Shown: positions 23,586 through 31,428, numbered from the stretch's first letter. The stretch: DNA of 32,898 bases from a virus (IMGVR_UViG_3300008267_000499:1-32898); one strand, 5' to 3'. Numbers and translations: made by a program. The notes: a model not told the origin generated them from the sequence alone.

Positions 23586-25031
23586 TTAAGATAGATAAGC
23601 AGTTCCAGACATTTCGACTGAAAAAGATACTGTTAATGCGTCAGTACTATTATAGACTATATAGCCCTCAACTTCATTGCCACCAGAGTCTATAATAGTG
23701 ATACTTGGCATATAACCCATATAGTGGTTTATTGTCCAAGAAGATAAAGCCGCAGTTTGTGTGTGCATATATTTTAAAGGCGTTTTAGTTGCCTTCCAAA
23801 GACCAGTAGTTGAATCATAAGCTAAAACATCGTTATGCTGTGGAGCATTAGCTAACACATCATGTATTTCTTTTAATTCAAAACCATTTTGAACCTTAAC
23901 AAAAATTTCACCATTATTAGCATTAGATCTAGTAACGACACCTAAAGAAACTAGATGAGCTGGAGCATAAGGTTTATTTACTAAACCAAAAATTAAGTTA
24001 CCATCAACTCCAAGCCACACAGGGTCGCCATCATTAGCTTGAGAAGTATCTAAACCAGCTAAAAGACCTTCTGTAACAACAAAACCAAAAGCATTATGAG
24101 CCAAGCTTTGAGCTAGAATACCCATAGTTTTGCTTGAAGTTGATTCAGAAACGTTACTTGCTTTTCCAACAATAATATTGGTTCCATCAGCAGAACTCAT
24201 GTAAACAGCTTGACCTTTAGTTAAAGCTAAGCCGGCTTTAACGGTGTGTTTAACTGTAGACGTGTAGGCTATTGCGCTTGCTGGATCAGCCCATTCAACA
24301 GCATAATCTGTGCTACTAGATTTAGTTAAAACCTGTCCAGCTGTACCTCCAGTTGGTAGGCCACTGTCACCTTGAAGAGAATCAAGCCACTCTTGTTCAG
24401 TTCCAGTAAATCCGTTTGCTTGTGCAACCTGATACGCAGATAATCCTGTGTATCCTTGTGGTCCAGCAGGCCCTGTCGCACCTGGGGAACCGTTTCCACC
24501 CATAGGTCCAACTGGACCAATAAGAGAATCTAGCCACTCTTGTTCCGTGCCAGTAAACCCGTTTTGTTTTGCTATTTCATAGGCAGAATCGCCATCAACA
24601 CCCGGTGCACCATTTAAACCTTTAAGTCCTTGTGGACCAGTTTCACCTTTGTCACCTTTAGGTCCAACTGGGCCAGTTAAACCAGTTTCGCCACGTGGTC
24701 CCTGTGGGCCTTCAGCGCCATCTACACCGTCTCTGCCGTCAACACCATCTCTACCATCAAGACCATCAACGCCAGGCTCTCCTTGAGGCCCCTGTGGGCC
24801 AACAGGACCAGTTTCACCTTGCGGACCCTGCGGACCATCAGCACCATCTTCACCTTTAAGCCCAGTTTCACCCTGAGGCCCCCTAGGACCAACAGGCCCT
24901 TCAACAGGCACAGAAACAACCGTATTTTTACTTGCAGGAGTTTTTTTATCGATACGTTTAATTTCACGTTCGACAGTATCAGCCCAATCCTGAGACTGGT
25001 CTGGTAAATTATTTTCTGGAAAAATTATCAT
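23586..25031 (-). CDS. Collagen-like fibre protein
   Basis: From the ATG at 25031 the protein has about 481 residues. A short N-terminal helix (DWADTVEREIKRIDKK) is followed by about 38 Gly-X-Y triplets (GPQGPQGETGPVGPQGPQG type), which would form a collagen-like triple helix. Two copies of NGFTGTEQEWLDSL flank a second short collagen stretch. Then come a linker (AGQVLTKSSSTDYAVEWAD), a beta-rich body and a knob. An upstream in-frame start at 25097 would read through an inverted repeat and is unlikely. Lying right after the capsid gene and before the connectors, it may decorate the capsid or neck. Confidence 0.8.
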   Translation of the reverse strand: MIIFPENNLPDQSQDWADTVEREIKRIDKKTPASKNTVVSVPVEGPVGPRGPQGETGLKGEDGADGPQGPQGETGPVGPQGPQGEPGVDGLDGRDGVDGRDGVDGAEGPQGPRGETGLTGPVGPKGDKGETGPQGLKGLNGAPGVDGDSAYEIAKQNGFTGTEQEWLDSLIGPVGPMGGNGSPGATGPAGPQGYTGLSAYQVAQANGFTGTEQEWLDSLQGDSGLPTGGTAGQVLTKSSSTDYAVEWADPASAIAYTSTVKHTVKAGLALTKGQAVYMSSADGTNIIVGKASNVSESTSSKTMGILAQSLAHNAFGFVVTEGLLAGLDTSQANDGDPVWLGVDGNLIFGLVNKPYAPAHLVSLGVVTRSNANNGEIFVKVQNGFELKEIHDVLANAPQHNDVLAYDSTTGLWKATKTPLKYMHTQTAALSSWTINHYMGYMPSITIIDSGGNEVEGYIVYNSTDALTVSFSVEMSGTAYLS

Positions 25032-25041
25032 GATAAAACCT

Positions 25042-25047
25042 ATTATA
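25042..25047 (-). promoter_or_regulatory. Possible -10 box just before the collagen-like gene
   Basis: The minus strand reads TATAAT eleven bases before the ATG at 25031, after the two hairpins that follow the capsid gene. A start about seven bases on would give an almost leaderless message. The -35 region is poor and no TG precedes, so this is weak. Confidence 0.25.
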
Positions 25048-25057
25048 CTGCATGAAA

Positions 25058-25091
25058 GCCCACCCCGGAACAAAAGCTCAACGGGGTGGGC
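25058..25091 (-). repeat. Perfect 10-bp inverted repeat upstream of the collagen-like gene
   Basis: GCCCACCCCG (25058-25067) pairs with CGGGGTGGGC (25082-25091) around a 14-base loop. Read as minus-strand RNA it is followed by TTTCATGC, too short a U run for a good terminator. Together with the terminator 40 bases upstream in the transcript it forms a double block between the capsid gene and the fibre genes. Confidence 0.7.
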
Positions 25092-25133
25092 GGCCACGAA
25101 GGAGGGAGCGTGACAAAACCATTATATCAGCAA

Positions 25134-25159
25134 TAAAAAACCCCGCCTTTTGGGCGGGG
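25134..25159 (-). terminator. Intrinsic terminator after the major capsid gene
   Basis: The minus strand has CCCCGCC, a 5-base loop and GGCGGGG, followed by TTTTTT, the textbook form. The stem is 25141-25147 with 25153-25159; the U run is 25135-25140. It begins 19 bases after the capsid stop codon at 25179. It would release most transcripts that started upstream of the protease, leaving a minority to continue into the fibre and connector genes. Confidence 0.9.
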
Positions 25160-25178
25160 TTATTTATTTGACTAAATA

Positions 25179-26282
25179 TTAGGAGCCAGCACCAGTAGAT
25201 GCAATCGTTCCCTGAGGAAGAAGGAATCCACCTGTAGCAATGTGACGAATTCTCATCTCGAAGTCATCGTTGTCGAATGAACCTTCGCGAGCTGGAACAG
25301 CGCCACCACCTAGATACAAACCACCGTTAGCCTTAACACGTAGCTCTGGAGCCTCGTATCCACGAAGGAAACCAAGAACAACACCAGGGTTTAGAGTGTC
25401 AGAAGGAACAGGTAGCAAGAACCAGTAGTTGCTAGAACCACTGTTGATCTTCTTCAACCAAGGGTTAACAACAATGTCAATTGAAGCAGCAATTGGGTTA
25501 CCAGTTACAGTCGACTTGACAGTTGAACCAGAAGTGGTTTCAGTGCGAACCTGCTGAATAGCAAGGATCTTCTTTGCAGTTAGCTCTAGACCAGCGTTAA
25601 CAACAAGAACGAAACGGCTCAAAGGCTGAACGTTTCTACCGTTGTAAGTCTGTAGGTTAGCAGCCTCAATAGCTGCCTCTAGAGACTCTAGGGTTAGAGC
25701 AGGGTTACCTGCAAGTAGGTTTTGGTTAGCTGACTTGAAGTTAGCAGTGTTTAGACCAGAAGTAGAAACAAGCTGCTTAGTGACTTCTTCATCTTCCTTA
25801 CCGGCAGCCTTGCGAGCAAGCTCGAGAGGTAGACGCTCAAGGATAGAAATGTTACCGTCATTGATGATTGATTCCCATGAAAAGCGGACTCGAGCACCGG
25901 CCTTCTTGACCTTGAACTCTGCTTCGCTGAAAGTGAACCATCCAGCAGTTGGATACTCATCGTATTCGTTTACAGTTGGAAGCGAACCTGGACGGAAAGT
26001 GTCACCAGCGTTGTCTAGACCTTCATCTTCGTAAGCCATGTTCATGTACTGTACTGGACGGAAGTCATCTACAACTAGACGCTGTGCGAATGCGCTCCAA
26101 ACCTTAGGCTCTTCAGCATAGTTTTGAAGCATGATTTTGTTAATAACAGGTGCAAGCTGGACTGGCAGGTCGCTAGTAGCGATACCTTCCTGAAGCTTAA
26201 GCTTAGCGGCACGGTCACCCTGAATAGCGCCTTCAAGGATCTTTGCAGCTTCGACCTGACGTGGAGTAATGTTGTCGTTCAT
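25179..26282 (-). CDS. Major capsid protein (HK97-fold type)
   Basis: The 367-residue protein is the third gene after the protease-scaffold and the DUF2190 gene. It shows the usual mix of an N-terminal helix (TPRQVEAAKILEGAIQGDRA), an E-loop-like region (FRPGSLPTVNEYDEYPTAGW), a spine-helix region (ISILERLPLELARKAAGKED) and an A-domain region (RFVLVVNAGLELTAKKILAI). An end with beta strands (EMRIRHIATGGFLL) follows. No long N-terminal delta domain is present, which fits a separate scaffold. The stop is followed at once by a strong terminator, and a promoter-like site stands before the protease, consistent with heavy expression. Confidence 0.85.
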   Translation of the reverse strand: MNDNITPRQVEAAKILEGAIQGDRAAKLKLQEGIATSDLPVQLAPVINKIMLQNYAEEPKVWSAFAQRLVVDDFRPVQYMNMAYEDEGLDNAGDTFRPGSLPTVNEYDEYPTAGWFTFSEAEFKVKKAGARVRFSWESIINDGNISILERLPLELARKAAGKEDEEVTKQLVSTSGLNTANFKSANQNLLAGNPALTLESLEAAIEAANLQTYNGRNVQPLSRFVLVVNAGLELTAKKILAIQQVRTETTSGSTVKSTVTGNPIAASIDIVVNPWLKKINSGSSNYWFLLPVPSDTLNPGVVLGFLRGYEAPELRVKANGGLYLGGGAVPAREGSFDNDDFEMRIRHIATGGFLLPQGTIASTGAGS

Positions 26283-26296
26283 AATTTTACCTTACC

Positions 26297-26641
26297 TTAC
26301 GCAGCCGACTGCACTAGACGAACATAAACTGGACCAGCAGTAGCGCCAGCCTTAGCTTTTAGTGCGTGACCAATAAATTTGTTGCCAGCAGCAGTAGTGT
26401 TAATAACACCAGCAGATGTAACATACAAGTTAGCACCTACAGTAACTGCAACTGAAGTGGTGAGCTCGAAAACGCCAGACAGCTTAAGGGTAGCGTAATA
26501 GTTGCCATCCTCGCCCTGCTTTGCGTCGTGCTCAGCGATACCAACAACCTGACCAACCTGAACCAAGTTACCCGCCTCAACGGTGCTTGCAACAGGATAG
26601 ACGAGGGAATCGGCTACAGCATAAATCTCATTAAGAGCCAT
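26297..26641 (-). CDS. DUF2190-family capsid decoration protein
   Basis: The 114-residue protein has the order VEAGNLVQVGQVVGIAEHDA, LSGVFELTTSVAVTVGANLY and GHALKAKAGATAGPVYVRLV. This matches the DUF2190 family (small beta-barrel proteins encoded beside phage capsid genes, some of which decorate or stabilise the capsid). It lies between protease-scaffold and major capsid protein, the usual site. Likely role: capsid surface trimer or stabiliser; inferred from family and position. Confidence 0.8.
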   Translation of the reverse strand: MALNEIYAVADSLVYPVASTVEAGNLVQVGQVVGIAEHDAKQGEDGNYYATLKLSGVFELTTSVAVTVGANLYVTSAGVINTTAAGNKFIGHALKAKAGATAGPVYVRLVQSAA

Positions 26642-26654
26642 GATTTACCTTCTT

Positions 26655-27077
26655 CTACTTGCTACTTAGACGAGAAGCAATAGCGCTGAACTCATCAAGT
26701 AGATTATTTGACTTAGCTACAGATTCGTGGATAACACCAATCTCATCTGTCGCAGGGGAGATAGCTTCACGAAGAGAGTCAGCATAAGCCTTCTCATCTG
26801 CGATAAGCTCGTCAAGAGACTTGACATTTACGTCTGACTTAAGACTCTCAGCAACACGCTGAAGAGCAATCTTAGGTAGACCTGATTCGTTGAATTTCTC
26901 TGCAATTTCTACAGGGTCAAGGGCTGGAGCCTCATCAGCTACATCTCCCTCAACCTCAGCAGGCTTAGCAGACTCAACCAGCACAGAGACAGACTCTACA
27001 ACTGGTGACAGTGCCTCAACGAAGGCGTTTTTGAGGTCAGCAATAGCTGCATCAAATTCTTCTTTCGTAATGGACAT
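26655..27077 (-). CDS. Nested scaffold protein, internal in-frame start
   Basis: Inside the protease frame the ATG for residue Met179 (27077) is preceded by GGAAGGA with six bases spacing, better than the site of the full gene. The product would be 140 residues, MSITKEEFDAAIADLKNAFV and on, acidic and helical with repeated Val/Ser-Glu segments, as scaffolds are. The arrangement equals lambda C/Nu3. The C-terminal part presumably drives capsid protein assembly and is then cut by the protease. Confidence 0.7.
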   Translation of the reverse strand: MSITKEEFDAAIADLKNAFVEALSPVVESVSVLVESAKPAEVEGDVADEAPALDPVEIAEKFNESGLPKIALQRVAESLKSDVNVKSLDELIADEKAYADSLREAISPATDEIGVIHESVAKSNNLLDEFSAIASRLSSK

Positions 27078-27611
27078 ACCATTTCCTTCCGATAATGATT
27101 CACTAACTTCAGTTAGTGTTTTTCTGGAATAGCTTTCAAGCAGGTTTAAAAATTTACCGCCCGCTCCAGCTACGGTTACAACATCGACGCTAGTCAAAGG
27201 ATCTTCAATAAGCGATTCGATAATTGGGCCCTGACGACCCTCTGCCTCACCATACTCGGCATCACCAAAAGCATGGATAGACAAACCAATGTCTCCAGCC
27301 ATCTCACGGATAACCGGAGCATAACTAGAGTAAAACTCAATATCAGCATAAAGTGCACCCTCAGAAAAAACTGCGTCAGTAATCAACTTACCAGCAAGTT
27401 TCTGCACATCACGCTCAGGTCTAGAATTAAGATCAGGATGATTCATAAAAACCTTAGTACCAGACTTAAAAACCTTTGGGCCAAAGCTAGATAAAAGAGA
27501 CTCAGAATAATAACCTGAAGAACCCCATCCAGATTGAATTATTTTTACACGCCACTTATTTTTACCCTCACTGGCATTAAAACCAAGTGATTCACTTAAG
27601 TTAATCGCCAT
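26655..27611 (-). CDS. Capsid maturation protease with C-terminal scaffold
   Basis: The 318-residue protein has an N-terminal protease part (about 1-165) containing FMNHPD (His58), RPERDVQKLAG, GLSIHAFGDA (Ser111, His113) and SVDVVTVAGAGG (Ser141, Asp143). These motifs are shared by phage head proteases that trim scaffold and capsid. Which Ser is the nucleophile I cannot decide from sequence. From residue 179 on the protein is acidic, helical and Ala/Glu-rich like a scaffold. An internal start with an excellent ribosome site allows that part to be made alone. ATG 27611 has GGAG five bases upstream and lies 31 bases after a predicted transcription start. Confidence 0.82.
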   Translation of the reverse strand: MAINLSESLGFNASEGKNKWRVKIIQSGWGSSGYYSESLLSSFGPKVFKSGTKVFMNHPDLNSRPERDVQKLAGKLITDAVFSEGALYADIEFYSSYAPVIREMAGDIGLSIHAFGDAEYGEAEGRQGPIIESLIEDPLTSVDVVTVAGAGGKFLNLLESYSRKTLTEVSESLSEGNGMSITKEEFDAAIADLKNAFVEALSPVVESVSVLVESAKPAEVEGDVADEAPALDPVEIAEKFNESGLPKIALQRVAESLKSDVNVKSLDELIADEKAYADSLREAISPATDEIGVIHESVAKSNNLLDEFSAIASRLSSK

Positions 27612-27648
27612 AAAAACTCCATACTATAGTAAACATTCACTATATGTA

Positions 27649-27657
27649 ATGATACCA
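27649..27657 (-). promoter_or_regulatory. Extended -10 promoter element before the capsid unit
   Basis: The minus strand reads TGGTATCAT within TAATGTGGTATCAT (27649-27662), the same 14 bases as upstream of the tail-tube unit. It lies in the 59-base gap between portal stop (27671) and protease start (27611). Initiation near 27642 would leave a 31-base leader. Confidence 0.5.
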
Positions 27658-27670
27658 CATTAATTTTAAA

Positions 27671-29077
27671 TTATGCAGTAGACTGAGCATCCATATCACG
27701 TAAAGAATTATCACTATTAGACAACTGACCTACAACACCACTATTACCTTTAGAAGGAACAACAGAACCAGAAGAAGAATCAGAAGAAAAACCATCAACC
27801 TTATCCTTAGCCATCGGAGAAATACCACGATGCAAAGGAACAACATCCAACTCATCTAAAACAGCATTACGGAACTCATCCTCCCACAAAGCACCAGCCT
27901 CATAAGCCAAAGAAATAGCTTGAATCTGACGGTAAGTAGCCTCAGACTCCATCTTCGGCCACTTAATTCCCACATTACGTGCACCCATAAACTTTAATAC
28001 ACGCTTAAAAAACGCTTCCCAAAGTTTCTGTCTAGCTTGCATCGCCTTAATAGTAGGAACATCCAAAGTCTGTGCAGTACCATAAGCACCAGAAGAACCA
28101 GGATCAGACATCAAAGTCACAACAGAAACCTCCAAAGCAGAAGCAACCATAGCAGCCAAAGCACGACCATCACTCAAATCAACACTACTAGCCCTAGGCA
28201 AAGAAGACAACTCCATGTCAGCACCCAAAATAGCTGTAGAACCAGCAGACTGAGGAGTAGCAATCGTAGCCGCAGCAGTAGCACCAGCATTCTTAGAACG
28301 AGTCTTCAACTGCCAAGCAAACATAGCCAAAGACTTCAAAATACGAGAACCATCCTTCAAATACTCGTTATAAGCATAAGCCCAAGGGTAAGCAGAAAAA
28401 GCATCAGCAACACCCCAAACAGTACCAGTCCTACGGTTAACCATAGAAGCAAACATAACCTTAGAAGAATCAACAGGCTCCCCCTTAATTCTCCTAACAA
28501 AACTACCATTCGGAACATAAAGATCCGAAGGATACCAAACAGAAACCTGAACAGGAACACCACCACTCTCCTCACTATGACGAGTCCAAGACCTACGATA
28601 ATAACGCACAAACTCACTATCATCAGGATCAGTCACCCAACCAGTAATCTCACCAAAAGGAATACGTTGCAAACGCTTAGAAGACACATCACCCAAAATA
28701 AAAAACTGTCCAGCAGTAAAATGAGAATGCTCATTAATAGCCATAGCCTGAGAACCAAACAAAGCACTCTGTGCATTATCAGACTCAATCAACTCACGAA
28801 CCCTAGCCGACAAACCATCAAACTCAACACCCTTACCAAAAACATAGCTAGTACGCAAACCCAAACCACGCTTCAACAAAGGATTACCATCCACCTTCTC
28901 ACACAACTCAGAAGCCAAAGAATGCAAAGACTCCAAACTAAAAGCATTCAAAGAACCCAAATACTCACTCAAAGGAGCCCAACCCCTATCCTCAATAGAC
29001 AAAATAGTGTCAGCCATACGCTGATAAGACTCCGCAAAACCATCCGAATTATTAGAAAAATCGTCAGAAAAACTCAA
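27671..29077 (-). CDS. Portal protein
   Basis: The 468-residue protein follows the large terminase. Motifs include FGKGVEFDGLSARVRELIES, HFTAGQFFILGDVSSKRLQR and WVTDPDDSEFVRYYRRSWTR. Further on are a central AYPWAYAYNEYLKDGSRILK helix, the crown part (ALEVSVVTLMSDPGSSGAYG) and a Ser-rich C-terminal tail. This is the order of SPP1/HK97-type portals that form the 12-fold DNA channel. Start: TTG 29077 (MSFSDDFSNN) has GGAG six bases upstream; the TTG at 29089 overlaps that GGAG and is unlikely. Third codon positions are dominated by T and G, as in the terminase genes. Confidence 0.82.
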   Translation of the reverse strand: MSFSDDFSNNSDGFAESYQRMADTILSIEDRGWAPLSEYLGSLNAFSLESLHSLASELCEKVDGNPLLKRGLGLRTSYVFGKGVEFDGLSARVRELIESDNAQSALFGSQAMAINEHSHFTAGQFFILGDVSSKRLQRIPFGEITGWVTDPDDSEFVRYYRRSWTRHSEESGGVPVQVSVWYPSDLYVPNGSFVRRIKGEPVDSSKVMFASMVNRRTGTVWGVADAFSAYPWAYAYNEYLKDGSRILKSLAMFAWQLKTRSKNAGATAAATIATPQSAGSTAILGADMELSSLPRASSVDLSDGRALAAMVASALEVSVVTLMSDPGSSGAYGTAQTLDVPTIKAMQARQKLWEAFFKRVLKFMGARNVGIKWPKMESEATYRQIQAISLAYEAGALWEDEFRNAVLDELDVVPLHRGISPMAKDKVDGFSSDSSSGSVVPSKGNSGVVGQLSNSDNSLRDMDAQSTA

Positions 29078-29115
29078 AATAAACTCCAAACTAAATAAAA
29101 AACATTAAAAACATT

Positions 29116-30633
29116 CTACCATTTCCAATCAGAATAGAAAGGAAACAAAGAATCCATAGCATTAGCCTCAACCAAAACCCTATCACCAGGCCTAGCAGAA
29201 CCAAAAGGAGACGACATCAAACGAGACAAATCCAAAGCAGCATACATACAAGCATCCAAACGGTCAGGAGACTTCATACCCCTAGACCTCATATCATCCT
29301 TAGACTCAATCTGAATAGAACCCTTAGAAGAAAACTTATATTTAATAGCCATCATCTCATCCAACAACAACTTATCATCCAAATCCAAATCAACCCTACC
29401 CATAACCATCCCCTCACGCAAATTATCGTAACCAGCAGCACGCGCATTCAACCAACGCATATTATCAGGAGAAGCAGCAGAACCAACAACACTCACAACA
29501 ACATACTTACCATCACACATATTAGCCAACATATCAACAACCGGAGCACCCAAACCAGTAGCATCCACACGAACCTCAGACACACCCAAACTCACAGCCA
29601 ACTCATGAACCCTATTCGCAGACTCCACAGCATTAGCCTTAGACCACGTAGACAAATGACGTAAACGGCCACCCCTATTCGAATACACTACAGAATCATC
29701 ATCACCAAAACGAGCCAAGTCAACACCCAACACAACAGGAACATTCATATCCTCAACAATATCACAATCAATCGCCCTATCAATAGCCTGCTGACTAAAA
29801 AACGTAGTATCATCCTCTTCAGGAAACTCAGCCAAAATCTTAGAACGATACCTAGCCGAATCCTCACCCCACGCCAACCTCTGACGCTCCACCCAAGCAG
29901 GCTGAATCAACAAAGGCCTCAAAGACTCAGGAATAACCTCACCCGTAAAATTCGGTGTATCAAACGCAGAAATTTTTATTTTATGCCAAGTCTCATCCTC
30001 ACGCATAATCCTATGAAACTCAGTACCCCTACGATCCGGATTACCAATAGCCAAAACCCGAGAATCCGCAGTCGTAGTAACAGCCTCAGCAGCAGTATAC
30101 AAATCCTGAGGAATACCACCAGCCTCATCCAAAACAACAAAAACAAAACGACGGTGAATACCCTGAAACGCAGAAACAATATCAGTATCAGCAGGACGAC
30201 GACCAAACCCAATCAAAGTACCATACTCATCCTGCAACTTCCACTCCTCAGACTGATTAATATGCCCAGGCAAACTAAAACCATTAACAGCCGCCAACTT
30301 ATGATTATCCTTCAACTCCCTAAACAAAACACGCGCAATCTGCGGATAAGTAGGCGCACTACAAATCAAAGCAACCTCATAAGGATCATGCACAGCAATC
30401 CACCAAGCACCCAAAATACCAGCCACAGCACTCTTACCAGCACCATTACAAGACACCACAGCAGTATGCGTATTCTCAACCAAACTACACCCAATATCAG
30501 CCTGCTTCGACCACATATGCTTACCCAACACATCACTAGCCCAAGCAACAGGATCAGTCAAATACAAACCATTCTTAGAACGACGACGCAAATCACCAAT
30601 AACACCATCAATAACATTATCAATCACCCTCAT
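29116..30633 (-). CDS. Terminase large subunit
   Basis: From ATG 30633 the protein has 505 residues. The ATPase part shows Walker A SCNGAGKS (61-68) and Walker B FVFVVLDE (163-170). A coupling motif follows (AIGNPDRRGTEF). The RNase H-like nuclease has VLGVDLARFGDDDS (Asp305), RVDATGLG and DACMYAAL near the end. It packages DNA into the procapsid and cuts concatemers. A GTG at 30702 adds 23 hydrophobic residues that do not fit the family, and a small gene overlaps that stretch, so I start at 30633. Almost every third codon position here is T or G; the first 41 codons have no other base there. Confidence 0.9.
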   Translation of the reverse strand: MRVIDNVIDGVIGDLRRRSKNGLYLTDPVAWASDVLGKHMWSKQADIGCSLVENTHTAVVSCNGAGKSAVAGILGAWWIAVHDPYEVALICSAPTYPQIARVLFRELKDNHKLAAVNGFSLPGHINQSEEWKLQDEYGTLIGFGRRPADTDIVSAFQGIHRRFVFVVLDEAGGIPQDLYTAAEAVTTTADSRVLAIGNPDRRGTEFHRIMREDETWHKIKISAFDTPNFTGEVIPESLRPLLIQPAWVERQRLAWGEDSARYRSKILAEFPEEDDTTFFSQQAIDRAIDCDIVEDMNVPVVLGVDLARFGDDDSVVYSNRGGRLRHLSTWSKANAVESANRVHELAVSLGVSEVRVDATGLGAPVVDMLANMCDGKYVVVSVVGSAASPDNMRWLNARAAGYDNLREGMVMGRVDLDLDDKLLLDEMMAIKYKFSSKGSIQIESKDDMRSRGMKSPDRLDACMYAALDLSRLMSSPFGSARPGDRVLVEANAMDSLFPFYSDWKW

Positions 30634-30739
30634 CACCCCTAAAACCAACACGCAAAACAGGATACACAACATCCTCAACACTCTCAACCCGAGACTCAAC
30701 ACTCAAAGAACCACCCTCAGGAACCCGCCCCACAACCAC
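30620..30739 (-). CDS. Hidden 39-residue protein between terminase subunits
   Basis: A frame from GTG 30739 to TGA 30620 encodes MVVGRVPEGGSLSVESRVES and then VEDVVYPVLRVGFRGDEGD. All its codons, like those of neighbouring genes, end in T or G, which is not so in the other two frames of this stretch. It starts six bases after the small terminase stop and overlaps the first 14 bases of the large terminase, so it would couple the two. The ribosome site is weak. The sequence has no known domain; acidic and probably structured by beta strands. It could be a coupling leader. Confidence 0.5.
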   Translation of the reverse strand: MVVGRVPEGGSLSVESRVESVEDVVYPVLRVGFRGDEGD

Positions 30740-30744
30740 AAGAC

Positions 30745-31275
30745 TCAGACACGCTCATCAAAATCAGACTCCGCCAACAACTCCGCCTTAGCCCGCAACA
30801 AACCCTCACCAACAAGCTCATCCAACTCAGAAACAACAACATCAGGATAACGATCCCGCAACTCCCTCTTAGCAAAATCCAAAGCAGCATCCATAGCCCG
30901 CAACATCACACCCTGCTGATACTCAGACAAACGCAAAACATCAGCATCCAAAGAAACCCTCTGAGCCTCCAAACGACGACCCAACTCCTGCAAAGTCTTC
31001 AACAACAAACTCGCAGACTCCAAATCCTTAAAATCAACAGCATTCTGCATCAAAGAATCCTTCAACACATTCAACTCATGCACCAACAACTGCCTCTGCT
31101 CAACCTCACTCCACACATCACGACGAGCCAACAAATTCTTCACATGCACAACAGCCTGAGCAGCAGGAACACCAGTCAAACGCTCAATCTCCTCACCACT
31201 CTTACCAGAAGCAGCAGCACGAAGCAAAGCCTCATCCAACAAAGAAACCTCAGTCCTCCGCACCAAACACCTCAT
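30745..31275 (-). CDS. Probable terminase small subunit
   Basis: The 176-residue protein has an N-terminal helix-turn-helix-like part (LLDEALLRAAASGKSGEEIE, RLTGVPAAQAVVHVKNLLAR), a central helical oligomerisation part (ESASLLLKTLQELGRRLEAQ) and a charged C-terminal helix. Size, helical make-up and position directly before the large subunit fit the small terminase, which recognises the packaging site. ATG 31275 has GAGG four bases upstream. Its start lies within the last codons of the short gene upstream. Confidence 0.7.
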   Translation of the reverse strand: MRCLVRRTEVSLLDEALLRAAASGKSGEEIERLTGVPAAQAVVHVKNLLARRDVWSEVEQRQLLVHELNVLKDSLMQNAVDFKDLESASLLLKTLQELGRRLEAQRVSLDADVLRLSEYQQGVMLRAMDAALDFAKRELRDRYPDVVVSELDELVGEGLLRAKAELLAESDFDERV

Positions 31276-31414
31276 CCAACCTCAACTGCAAAGCCTTAAC
31301 CTCATTAAAAACAATAAAAATCATCTCAGCCAAATCCTGATTAGAAACATCCTCAACAACAGACTCAACATCATCATCACCATCAGCAATACCACGCGAC
31401 AAAAAAACCACCAC
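31250..31414 (-). CDS. Hidden 54-residue acidic protein upstream of the small terminase
   Basis: A frame from GTG 31414 (TTG 31420 and GTG 31411 also possible) to TGA 31250 encodes MVVFLSRGIADGDDDVESVV and on to VFNEVKALQLRLDEVFGAED. Nearly all codons end in T or G like the neighbours, and the product is a sensible acidic helical protein. GAGGG overlaps the possible starts. It overlaps the beginning of the small terminase by 26 bases. No family recognised; a terminase accessory or small regulator is possible but not supported by a motif. Confidence 0.6.
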   Translation of the reverse strand: MVVFLSRGIADGDDDVESVVEDVSNQDLAEMIFIVFNEVKALQLRLDEVFGAED

Positions 31415-31428
31415 CCTCAAAAAATTTT

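Noticed and set aside
24440-24930. Tandem short repeats that could suggest a CRISPR array
   Set aside because: The repeats are Gly-X-Y codons of the collagen-like protein in an open frame; no spacer pattern.
28037-29098. 353-codon plus-strand frame opposite the portal gene
   Set aside because: It is the exact antisense of codons ending in T/G, so its codons start with A or C and cannot be stops. The product is only Ser/Thr/Arg/Asn/Gln/Ile-rich with no ribosome site; the portal is clearly the real gene.
29983-30642. 219-codon plus-strand frame opposite the large terminase
   Set aside because: Same composition artefact as above; low-complexity product and a recognised gene on the other strand.
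30634-30702. 23-residue hydrophobic N-terminal extension of the large terminase
   Set aside because: Leu/Val/Cys-rich and unlike terminases; the overlapping short frame follows the local codon rule, so the extension is a reading of another gene.
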